Source of the DNA: Lytechinus variegatus
Lineage: Eukaryota > Echinodermata > Echinoidea > Temnopleuroida > Toxopneustidae
Length of the DNA: 64,000 bases
Assembly (NCBI RefSeq): GCF_018143015.1
Contig: NC_054743.1
Coordinates: 37,714,922-37,778,921, forward strand
Direction of reading: 5' to 3'
Positions 58,386 through 64,000 of the stretch are shown piece by piece. Every line of letters begins with the position of its first letter. The first letter of the stretch is position 1. Both the position numbers and the translations under genes were made by a program. The notes beneath the pieces were generated by a model. The model searched no databases and was not told the DNA's origin. It saw only the letters and a list, made by a program, of their open reading frames with translations.

Positions 58386-58578
58386 CATATATTTATTTAT
58401 ACAGTTTTATATAAATGTTTGTTATATTTTGGGAAAAAATGTTATCGAATGACAGGCAAGCAGAAGAAAATAAAATCAAATAAAAATAATATTATTGAAC
58501 ACAAGGCTTACCTGTGAAATATCCAGATACCAAGATAAATATTATTACAGCAGGAAGATTGTGGTTTGAGTCTCCCAT
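31263..58578 (-). CDS. Fourteen-CUB-like-domain transmembrane receptor (18 exons, complete)
   Basis: I do not recognise a named orthologue. The exons, 5' to 3', are 58578-58512, 53865-53476, 50413-50021, 48252-47875, 47442-47059, 46756-46379, 46050-45667, 44685-44290, 40688-40308, 39866-39489, 37869-37483, 36318-35935, 35579-35202, 34746-34369, 33695-33315, 32901-32842, 32365-32246 and 31729-31263. They add to 6084 bases with no internal stop, giving 2027 residues; every junction is phase 1. The protein has a signal peptide, fourteen CUB-like domains of about 126-132 residues, a Ser/Thr-rich stalk of 60 residues, one membrane helix and a cytoplasmic tail of roughly 125 residues with many tyrosines. 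Each domain follows the pattern CGGT-L..S.P...F.TPLY...C..HI.SP.G.QV.L.F.D...T..E.I.VYDHPSS...G...SS.GGLT..Y.D...NG.GF.AEA..LG. The second CUB disulfide (Cys3-Cys4) is absent throughout. Binding of ligands at the cell surface and signalling through the tail are inferred. Confidence 0.88.
32246..32365 (-). CDS. CUB receptor exon 17, Ser/Thr-rich stalk
   Basis: A 120-base exon; it reads [20 protein letters not shown] then [19 protein letters not shown]. Acceptor cgttag, donor GTATGT. Confidence 0.8.
32842..32901 (-). CDS. CUB receptor exon 16, Ser/Thr-rich stalk
   Basis: A 60-base exon reading [19 protein letters not shown]. Phase 1 at both ends joins domain 14 and exon 17 exactly. Composition suggests O-glycosylation. 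Confidence 0.78.
33056..33310. repeat. ATC/ATT microsatellite
   Basis: About 250 bases of imperfect CATCAT/ATCACC repeats directly beyond the donor of the domain 14 exon. Confidence 0.9.
33315..33695 (-). CDS. CUB receptor exon 15, CUB-like domain 14 (membrane-proximal)
   Basis: [20 protein letters not shown], second Cys in [33 protein letters not shown] and [12 protein letters not shown]. The acceptor used is ctcacag before ATATTCAG; the later ttcag would break the phase. Confidence 0.86.
34369..34746 (-). CDS. CUB receptor exon 14, CUB-like domain 13
   Basis: [20 protein letters not shown], second Cys in [41 protein letters not shown] and [13 protein letters not shown]. Close to the consensus. 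Confidence 0.88.
35202..35579 (-). CDS. CUB receptor exon 13, CUB-like domain 12 (two extra cysteines)
   Basis: [20 protein letters not shown], second Cys in SLYCKITI, then two additional cysteines (ITCPPEE and FTCTGIL) found in no other unit. [10 protein letters not shown] replaces YDHPSS; the end [12 protein letters not shown] is conserved. The extra pair could make a private disulfide. Confidence 0.86.
35652..35825. repeat. CACAGTGTGA-type element, copy 1
   Basis: CACTGTG and CACAGTG motifs recur every 15-30 bases in both orientations, in the intron between CUB-like domains 11 and 12. A related copy is at 48296. Confidence 0.6.
35935..36318 (-). CDS. CUB receptor exon 12, CUB-like domain 11
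   Basis: [20 protein letters not shown], second Cys in [33 protein letters not shown] and [13 protein letters not shown]. Sequons NIS and NTT. Confidence 0.88.
36407..36679. mobile_element. G/C-run MITE, family E, copy 2
   Basis: Ends GGCGGCGGAAGT and ACTTCCGCCGCC. Both flanks carry TGCGAGCGGC (36397-36406, 36680-36689), a target duplication of 8-10 bp. Contains G and C runs and TTTGCTTGTCAAATTTTTT as in the other copies. Confidence 0.8.
37330..37412. repeat. CTA trinucleotide microsatellite
   Basis: Repeats of CTACTACTA, interrupted by ATT units, in the intron after domain 10. Confidence 0.9.
37483..37869 (-). CDS. CUB receptor exon 11, CUB-like domain 10
   Basis: [20 protein letters not shown], second Cys in [38 protein letters not shown] and [15 protein letters not shown]. 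The acceptor ends ttggag after a T-rich tract. Sequon NGS. Confidence 0.87.
38736..39029. mobile_element. TTAGATGGGTCAGCAGCC-ended MITE
   Basis: Inverted ends TTAGATGGGTCAGCAGCCAG and CTGGCTGCTGACCCATCTAA, almost perfect over about 25 bp. No coding content. Lies in the intron between domains 9 and 10. Confidence 0.8.
39489..39866 (-). CDS. CUB receptor exon 10, CUB-like domain 9
   Basis: [20 protein letters not shown], second Cys in [26 protein letters not shown], then [12 protein letters not shown] and [13 protein letters not shown]. One of the closest to consensus. Confidence 0.88.
40308..40688 (-). CDS. CUB receptor exon 9, CUB-like domain 8
   Basis: [20 protein letters not shown], second Cys in [33 protein letters not shown] and [11 protein letters not shown]. 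Two sequons (NFT, NTS). The middle strand ([11 protein letters not shown]) departs from the IETT consensus. Confidence 0.87.
40848..41435. mobile_element. Foldback MITE, family B, copy 2 (worn right end)
   Basis: Left end TTAAAGGTCATGTCCACCCC as in family B. The arms are recognisable but the right terminus is degenerate. Confidence 0.65.
41436..44289. other. Long intron between CUB-like domains 7 and 8
   Basis: I looked for a lost CUB exon and saw none. Contains an AGGTCA-rich repeat (41650-42880), a hairpin GGAACGCTTCT/AGAAGCGTTCC near 42140, and a direct repeat of about 70 bases at 43213-43283 and 43392-43463 carrying ATACTCGTCAGT. Confidence 0.5.
44290..44685 (-). CDS. CUB receptor exon 8, CUB-like domain 7
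   Basis: The longest domain exon (396 bases). [20 protein letters not shown], second Cys in FSKCEIHI, then [10 protein letters not shown] in place of [19 protein letters not shown] and [12 protein letters not shown]. Sequon NVT at the common position. Confidence 0.87.
44747..45349. mobile_element. TTAA-flanked foldback MITE, family C, copy 2
   Basis: Left TTAAAGGGGAATCCAGCC, right GGTTGGATTCCCCTTTAA. It is the copy at 18784 in opposite orientation, in the intron between domains 6 and 7. Confidence 0.85.
45667..46050 (-). CDS. CUB receptor exon 7, CUB-like domain 6
   Basis: [20 protein letters not shown], second Cys in [31 protein letters not shown] and [14 protein letters not shown] sequon (NET) just before the first cysteine. 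Confidence 0.88.
46379..46756 (-). CDS. CUB receptor exon 6, CUB-like domain 5
   Basis: [20 protein letters not shown], second Cys in [30 protein letters not shown] and [13 protein letters not shown]. Sequon NFS one strand from the common position. Close to the consensus. Confidence 0.88.
47059..47442 (-). CDS. CUB receptor exon 5, CUB-like domain 4 (no conserved cysteines)
   Basis: [20 protein letters not shown] replaces CGG with AGG, and the second cysteine is also gone (TLDILFHIL). Both partners of the conserved disulfide are therefore lost together. The rest is well kept: [35 protein letters not shown]. Sequon NAT. Confidence 0.87.
47875..48252 (-). CDS. CUB receptor exon 4, CUB-like domain 3 (unpaired Cys, GC donor)
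   Basis: [20 protein letters not shown] keeps the first cysteine, but the second is Phe ([10 protein letters not shown]). Sequon NHT. The downstream intron has a GC donor (G|GCAAGT) instead of GT, the usual form of a GC-AG intron, and the frame requires it. Confidence 0.87.
48296..48545. repeat. CACAGTGTGA-type element, copy 2
   Basis: Multiple CACAGTGTGA and TTCACACTGTT motifs in both orientations, in the intron just upstream of the domain 3 exon. Confidence 0.65.
48655..48956. mobile_element. G/C-run MITE, family E, copy 3
   Basis: Flanked by GCTGTATC on both sides (48647-48654, 48957-48964), an 8-bp target duplication as in hAT elements. Shares TTTGACAAGCAAAAAAAAAG with the copies at 13406 and 36407, and ends in C and G runs. 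Confidence 0.8.
49703..49900. mobile_element. Small foldback MITE
   Basis: TACACTCTTAAAATGTTGGG with GTCCACACAACAA pairs with TTGTTGTGTGGAC and CCCAAAATTTTTTTGTGTA. The two arms cover almost the whole element. Confidence 0.75.
50021..50413 (-). CDS. CUB receptor exon 3, CUB-like domain 2
   Basis: [20 protein letters not shown] begins the domain, with second Cys in AAECTMHI, then [24 protein letters not shown] and [12 protein letters not shown]. Both first-pair cysteines present. The usual D.SD..NG segment is replaced by SANQLTSHG. Confidence 0.87.
51965..52325 (+). pseudogene. LINE remnant 2, 5'-truncated 3' end
   Basis: Starts in frame with [20 protein letters not shown] then a stop after ILSAY, the usual C-terminus of CR1/L2-type reverse transcriptases. 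A 3' UTR follows and ends in TTGAATTGAATTGAA. AACAT flanks both ends, consistent with a short target duplication. Confidence 0.7.
53476..53865 (-). CDS. CUB receptor exon 2, CUB-like domain 1
   Basis: Starts [16 protein letters not shown]. The first cysteine is kept but the usual CGG is CDD, and the second is in RVNCLTTF. A sequon lies in SPNMTVTN. The motif [20 protein letters not shown] then [10 protein letters not shown] is intact. It is the most divergent domain at its N-terminal side. Confidence 0.85.
53950..54182 (-). mobile_element. tRNA-derived SINE, copy 2 (tail missing)
   Basis: Same head and body as the copy at 8090-8382, including CCTCACCTGGGTTGAGTGCA, but without the ATT tail. 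Lies in intron 1 of the CUB receptor in the same orientation as the gene. Confidence 0.8.
54600..56646. mobile_element. 2-kb DNA element with CACAACAAAAAAGTAAG ends
   Basis: Left CACAACAAAAAAAGTAAGTC, right ACTTACTTTTTTGTTGTG, each next to TA. The interior carries repeated TGAGTGAGCAC-type motifs (54727, 55343, 55731, 55913, 56312) and no recognisable transposase. A smaller element is nested at 56139-56305. Confidence 0.7.
56139..56305. mobile_element. Nested G/C-run element
   Basis: Ends GCAGGGGCCGCGGAA and TTCCGCGGCCCCTGC around long G and C runs, inserted within the 2-kb element. Confidence 0.7.
57390..58340. mobile_element. 1-kb element with about 105-bp inverted arms
   Basis: The arms (57395-57500 and 58228-58337) share AGCAACATCGCC, GTCTATACATTTGTAATC and TACCAATTTAATATTAA with roughly 90 % identity by eye. 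TA/CA microsatellites sit at both outer borders. A smaller GTTTCAT-ended element is nested at 57709-57848. It ends about 170 bases from the signal-peptide exon. Confidence 0.75.
58512..58578 (-). CDS. CUB receptor exon 1, signal peptide
   Basis: Twenty-two codons, [20 protein letters not shown] then FT, ending one base into a Val codon completed by exon 2. The hydrophobic core [11 protein letters not shown] is typical of a signal peptide; cleavage may fall in exon 2 near VFG-QTE. Donor GTAAGC. An upstream ATG overlaps this start in another frame. Confidence 0.8.
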
Positions 58579-58640
58579 TGTGGTTCTTTGTTCATGGTGG
58601 TCAACATATGGACGGATGTGCGATCATTTATTTAAATATG

Positions 58641-58647
58641 ATTTATA
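58641..58647 (-). promoter_or_regulatory. Candidate TATA box of the CUB receptor
   Basis: TATAAAT on the minus strand, 63 bases before the chosen ATG and about 46 before the upstream ATG. A start about 30 bases downstream would leave a very short leader. Confidence 0.4.
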
Positions 58648-58879
58648 CAGAAAACACATTTGAGAATCGACACAAATTAAAAATACTCCCACTTTTCAAT
58701 GAGGAAGCTGCAATCTGTTTAATATTTACAGCAAACCGTTAGATGGCGCTAATAAGATCTAAGAAGAAAAGAAGTGGTAAAATGACGCACTGACATGATG
58801 AAGACGATGATCTACAGAACTTATATTGCGCCATATTTCTGTTAAAAATATTCATAGGTGCAGGCTCATCCAATGTTAA

Positions 58880-59165
58880 TTACTGCACATTGCTAAAAAA
58901 AGTGAGTTTTGAGGGATGATTTGAAGAGTTCATTGCTGTCAAATTCACGGAGCGAAGTCGGAGGGAGTTCCAAATAAGGCGTGGAGAAATATAAGGAAAG
59001 GCACGGCCTCCAAATCGCCTTAGGTGTGTGATGGGTACATGAGGAGTGACACCAGTACCAGATGAGCGCAAGCCAGGACATACAGGGCGTTGTTCCATGA
59101 ACGAGGTCACGTATCCTGGAGCTAAACCATCCAAAGGTGTAATGATACAAACATGTAGGCATTAT
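58880..59165 (-). pseudogene. LINE remnant 3, reverse-transcriptase C-terminus
   Basis: Reads DGLAPGYVTSFMEQ, then LRRFGGRAFPYISPRLIWNS and FFSNVQ stop. This is the FG-RAF-AP-LWN-LP ending common to CR1-like LINEs. It is cut off upstream by the family B element at 59166. Confidence 0.75.
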
Positions 59166-59703
59166 TTAAAGGATAAGTCCACCCTAACAAAAACTTGATT
59201 TGAATAAAAAAAAAAAAATTCAACAAGCATAACACTGAAAATTTCATCAAAATCGGATGTAAAATAAGAAAGTTATGACATTTTAAAGTTTCGCTTTATT
59301 TCACAAAACAGTTATATGAACATCTCGGTCTGAGGGAACTGATGACATCACTCACTCACTATTTCTTTTGTATTTCATTATATGAAATATTTTGATTTTC
59401 TCGTCATTGTCATGTGTAATGAAGTTTCATTCCTCCCTGAACACGTGGAATTCCATTATTTTAACATTTTGTGCTTCAGGCAAGGAGGTCCTCATCTTCA
59501 AACAATAAAAAACAAAAGAAAAAGTTAGTGAGTGACATCATCGAATCTCTCATTTGGATGTAACTGGCTCGTTCATATAACTAATTATACTTATAAAATA
59601 AGCGAAACTTTGAAATTTCATAACTTTCTTATTTTACATCCGATTTTGATGAATTTTTCAGCATTTTGCTCATCTGATTTTCTGAGATGGACTTGACCTT
59701 TAA
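59166..59703. mobile_element. TTAA-flanked foldback MITE, family B, copy 3
   Basis: Left TTAAAGGATAAGTCCACCCT, right GATGGACTTGACCTTTAA. Closely similar to the copy at 28925-29535 and in the same orientation. Confidence 0.85.
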
Positions 59704-59717
59704 GTATACAATAAGCA

Positions 59718-59886
59718 TACACTGTAAAAAATGGGGTGCTAATTTAGCACTAACATGCTTGTATAGGGACTGTACTGCGAGTGCTGATTTTCTACTTCAA
59801 ATTTAAACTAGAAAATCAGCACATGTATACAGTCACTATACAAGCACTGCAAGTGCGAAATAAGCACTTCATTTTTTTACAGTGTA
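59718..59886. mobile_element. Near-palindromic TACACTGTAAA MITE
   Basis: TACACTGTAAAAAATGGGGT at the left and AAGCACTTCATTTTTTTACA at the right; the inner arms (AGTGCTGATTTTCTA, TAGAAAATCAGCAC) pair almost completely around a short loop. Confidence 0.85.
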
Positions 59887-60886
59887 AACACAATACAAGA
59901 AATAATGAAATAATTATGTTCTCCATCATGGAAAGAAAATAATAAACTAATCGAAGAAAGGTCGAAGAATATTCCACTTTGACTAGTTTCCATTTATTCT
60001 TCAGAACGAATAAATCGAGCCTAGTTAAAGTGAAATTTCCTTCTACTTTTCTTTGTCAGTTTGTTCATTTATAATAAAATAATAATATATATTACCGGAA
60101 CATTTTGAAATTAATATCAGTAATAAAGTATCGGTGATAACAATGTTTAGATGTTCATAATATTTATTATCATTATACATGTTAGAGTATGAAATAAAGT
60201 ATAGGACTAATTTACTAAAGCATGTAGACAAACCTACTAAGCATGGTAAATTTCCTTTCTCATAAATCAGTGATTTAACATATAAAATTGTAAGTCAATG
60301 GGGATAATCAATAATGGGAAAAGGCTTCTATATTCCTCGACATTTATACCGTGTGGATGATGCGTGCTAAGTTTGTTTATCGAAAATGACTCCATACAGA
60401 GGATTGTGTTATGTGACTTGTTGCTGATGACTTCGATTCCGGTTATCATTGCATATTTTATCGGTTGGTATGTTGTGTATGGCAATGTTTTGTGTTGAGG
60501 GTGTGAAAGTTTCTTATCTCTGATCGAAACGTCAAATTGAACTTAAGTCGAGCTCCATTACACTTACGGGCGCCTCTGTCACGTGACACAATATATCAAA
60601 CAAGACACCCCATAATACACGACACAGAAAACATACACCAGCCCAGAATATCCAGGTAAAATGACTACCATTTTATTTTATACTCACTCATATTTAGTTA
60701 TATATATATATCCAAAACGATCAAAACGATATCCTATTTTCTGCGTGTTGGATTCAGATGAGACAAACGAGACAAAGACGTAATGCATTCAGTTCCAATG
60801 AAAAGTTTATTTTCGACTAACTCATGTGAGTTTCGTTTCCCTGACGATGAACTGAGTGTATTATCACTTTATATATCTTTTATGTA

Positions 60887-60888
<2 letters not shown>

Positions 60889-60957
<69 letters not shown>

Positions 60958-60974
60958 ATATATATATATATAAT
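60889..60974. repeat. TA microsatellite
   Basis: About 80 bases of TA repeats with one TGTGTG interruption. Smaller TA/CA tracts occur at 21071-21096, 21450-21525, 50614-50642, 57354-57386, 57506-57545 and 58336-58395. Confidence 0.95.
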
Positions 60975-61079
60975 TCTCACACACATAGGCACATACCCCT
61001 CACCTCACGCACACGTCGGCAACGTAGAGAAAAATACTAACAAGCGCAACAGACATACAGAAAACAAAGTTCCATTTGA

Positions 61080-63355
61080 ATAGTGTAAAGATACTGAGTC
61101 AAATGTAACAGGTCACAAGTATATTGCTGAACACTGAATCTTCACACACAAACATTTGACATGAATTTCATGCAATGGGTATAGGTCCAGACAGCGTTTA
61201 GTATAAACATAATATCCTTGCAACTGTTATGCTGCTGCGGCTGAATATATAGCACGATACATTAAACGGTACTCTGAGTAAAATAAACATGTACTTTATA
61301 TAACACCTATAACACCTATTTCATATTCTGACTCTCAAAACGTCTTAATTACGTTGCATTTCGAAGCGCGAAACCTCAGACGGAACTCGATATACAGTGT
61401 GTTCCACAAAAAAAACCGAAGCAGAGAATTACGATTTATGATCGTAATACAATACAATAGACAAATGATTTGTAAGTGCAATCGTAGGGTCTCTCCATTC
61501 ATCTAGTATAACCTTGATGATCTCCCCATTCACGCAAGTGAGTAAAAAAAATTAAAAAAAAAATGAAAAACTGACGTCAAAAAATCACTTGGTGGGCGGT
61601 ATCTGAATCTTAAAAAAAAATTACACACTTGCAGACTTCAGAATCTGTTCTTTAATTTGATAGTGAAACAAAGGGTATGATAAAGAATTAAAATTTTCCA
61701 ATTTCTTTGAAATATGTTAGCTTTGAAGGTTTGACTCCTGACAAAGAGCAAATCATATGTGCTCGAAACGTCGAGACTAACAGTTCTTTTAAGAGCTATT
61801 ATCAGAAAGATAAACCAAAAATCATTTGTCAGGACTAACTTTCATCGTGTAACCGCAAATCTTACCATCCTTTCTTTGAAAAAAATGCTTGTAGTTCCAT
61901 AACTTCGTCATGCCGTAGCTACATTGTATATCACTGATGACAAGAGACTTTATGCATGGCTGATTATCAACAAGAGAGTGTTGAGAGTCCGACAACACAC
62001 TTGTGAATCGTCTTCAAAAGTTACAAAATTATTGGGATACACTCGTTATGAATTAAGCTAACTTGATTTCTTTAAGATTTTCTGTGGTATAGGTGTCATA
62101 TTAAGTGACTTAGAAAGGCTTTCCTTTGAAATTCACATAAAGCCTACCAAGTGACGTTTTAGTAGCATTTCATTGACAATGAAATGCAATTTGTCTAGTG
62201 TAATGGTGTTTAAATTATTGATAATTTATCAATATTTTTTTTTCTTGGATACACTGTAATGACTGTATATGCACTCCATATTAGATAAAGGCCGGTAATT
62301 TTATGTTCAACTCGATTTAAACATCAATTCGATAATTGCTTTCCCTATTTGAAAACAAATGTCACATTCTTGTTAAATTTTCTTTACAAATCTATAAAAA
62401 GGGCTTGATTTATGAAATTGCACCTTTAGTAACGATTAAACATCGATTTCCAAACACAGTATAAAACTCTTCTTTCAGTTATTGTATCATATTTTTTAAG
62501 AGCATTACGGCTCTTAAAAATTATGGACAAAAACAGGATGCGGGGGGGGGGTTGCGGGAAAGGCACAACCCATAAACAAATCTATTATACATACAAGATA
62601 TCAAGAAAAACTAGAAACTATATTCAAAAGGCAAATTATCAATTTATGCAGCATGTACATTATATTTACGGTTTAAACTGTGTATACTGTTAACATCCGA
62701 ATTAAAAAAACCGTTTAAAAATGACAAGGTGCTGTTATCTGAAAATAAACTATGAAATGACATAATATAAACATATTTCATTATCTATGACGTTCAAATT
62801 ATTCTTTTTCGTTAACCTCACTTGTATAATGATAACACTTTTATTGATACGAATATTTTAACAGGTACAAGTCGTAAAGACTGCCATTCTGTAAAAGGCG
62901 ACTTACATTATAAAAGGTCATTCACCTTTGCTCTGTAACTCGATATTACATGCATGCAAATGTTAAGTATTTCCAAATCGTCCCAATAGTATTTTCGTCT
63001 GCAGACGCTAGAACTTTAACGGTACCATAAAGTCTTCATAAATATTTTTATTTTTTTCATTGAATAATTATTTTTCTAAACCAACAGTATGAAATAATTT
63101 CAGAAGCTTATACTGTAACAATTGTCGGTGAAAATAACTGACGTTTTGGACACGGAACACCAGTGCCCTGTTGCACAAAAGTTCCTACTCTAATAATGTT
63201 GCCAATCAACTGCTACCATGGTAACGATGCCAAAAGGCCAATCCGAGTAAATGATTTCGTGGAAGTTACCATTTGATGGCAAAGTTTATTGTACAACGCC
63301 TACTTAGCTTGTTGTACGCGATCAAATGGGAGGCTGAATGCATAGAGATGTATAT
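61080..63355. other. Intergenic stretch near the right edge
   Basis: No exon or clear element recognised apart from a hammerhead-core-like string at 61737-61775, a G run at 62540 and a small inverted repeat near 63170-63300 (GTTGCACAAAAGTT / TTGTACAACG). Confidence 0.4.
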
Positions 63356-63359
63356 TATT

Positions 63360-63421
63360 GACACTAGAGGGCGGACTTCATCAAATTGCTGTGAATCCAT
63401 GTTCGGGGCGGCCGCCATCTT
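63360..63421. promoter_or_regulatory. CTCF-like and YY1-like motifs
   Basis: CACTAGAGGGCGG (63361-63374) resembles the CTCF core, and GCCGCCATCTT (63411-63421) is the YY1 consensus read on the other strand. The local sequence is G+C richer than its surroundings. Could mark a promoter or boundary; motif match only. Confidence 0.3.
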
Positions 63422-63769
63422 AAAGAGGGCAAGAGCGCGGATTTATAACACACGGCTCTATGGGAGAATATCACATATTTCACTTTTTTACATTATATTT
63501 TCAATTTAATGCTGTATGCAACGTTAAAATCACAAGGCAAAACATTTTTATGTTAAAATATATGATAACCATGCATATTTTATAAAGGAGATGGACTGAA
63601 CATCCAGAAAACGGGGGAAAAATAGGTTGCTGTACGTGCATTACCTATGATGTAGATCAGGGCTTGGTCTGAAGTTTCCCCTCCTTTCAGTTAATTTTGA
63701 CGAAATCAAAGTAGAAATCATATGGTGAATCACTGATAATCCCATTAAATATAATATTGGAGACTATGC

Positions 63770-64000
63770 GACGTTATAGCTATATTTAACACCACGGGTG
63801 TTAAATCTAGCAGCCCAATCAATAAAGGACCACACCATCTGGTGTTGGAGTTACACTGCCACTGGTGTTAAGATTACCAACATTTAGGATGTTAAAATAT
63901 ATCAACACCAGTCTTGGTGTTCGATTTGAACACGAGTCGGAGAATGTTATGAAGTTGACACCATTTGGTGTTCATTTGACACCCTCGAACACCTGCAGAA
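63770..64000. repeat. GGTGTTNNA / TAACACC repeat element (cut by window edge)
   Basis: ACACCA and TGGTGTT recur in both orientations about every 20-40 bases, forming several possible hairpins. Confidence 0.65.

Noticed and set aside
60783..61083. Overlapping Tyr/Ile-rich open frames
   Set aside because: Translations of the TA microsatellite.
63273..63509. 78-codon plus-strand frame near the right edge
   Set aside because: No recognisable domain, a small inverted repeat at its start, and no splice or start support; it could only be judged with sequence beyond the window.

Overview
The window looks like animal nuclear DNA, most probably from an echinoderm (a sea urchin is my first guess, not proven). 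The grounds are intron-rich genes with canonical GT..AG splice sites, AT-rich intergenic DNA full of short foldback transposons, tRNA-derived SINEs and LINE tails, and a NOX2-type NADPH oxidase that is close to the vertebrate protein yet clearly not vertebrate. There is no operon, CRISPR array or bacterial feature.

Three protein-coding genes can be read. (1) Plus strand, 4456-12595: the last ten coding exons of a NOX2-like NADPH oxidase, about 409 residues from the middle of the haem-binding membrane domain through the FAD and NADPH domains to the C-terminus. The 5' exons lie outside the window. (2) Plus strand, 23305-25388: a single-exon gene for a type I membrane receptor with a signal peptide, three Ig-like domains, one membrane span and a long tyrosine-containing tail. 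The tail appears to be broken by a frameshift near its end. (3) Minus strand, 58578 down to 31263: an 18-exon gene whose exons join in frame without a break to give 2027 residues. It has a signal-peptide exon, fourteen consecutive single-exon CUB-like domains (every exon boundary phase 1), two Ser/Thr-rich stalk exons, and one exon with the membrane span and a tyrosine-rich tail. Each CUB-like unit keeps at most the first cysteine pair of a classical CUB domain.

The rest is mostly mobile DNA: at least four families of TTAA-flanked foldback elements, a G-run-rich family with target duplications of about 8 bp, several other inverted-repeat elements (two of 1-2 kb), tRNA-derived SINEs, three LINE reverse-transcriptase C-terminal remnants, tandem repeats and many microsatellites. 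Several are nested, so the order of insertion can be read.

Taken together, the window holds a phagocyte-type oxidase and two candidate cell-surface receptors with tyrosine-bearing tails. The multi-CUB receptor is the best candidate for something undescribed. An immune role for the receptors is inference from architecture and neighbourhood, not shown by the sequence.
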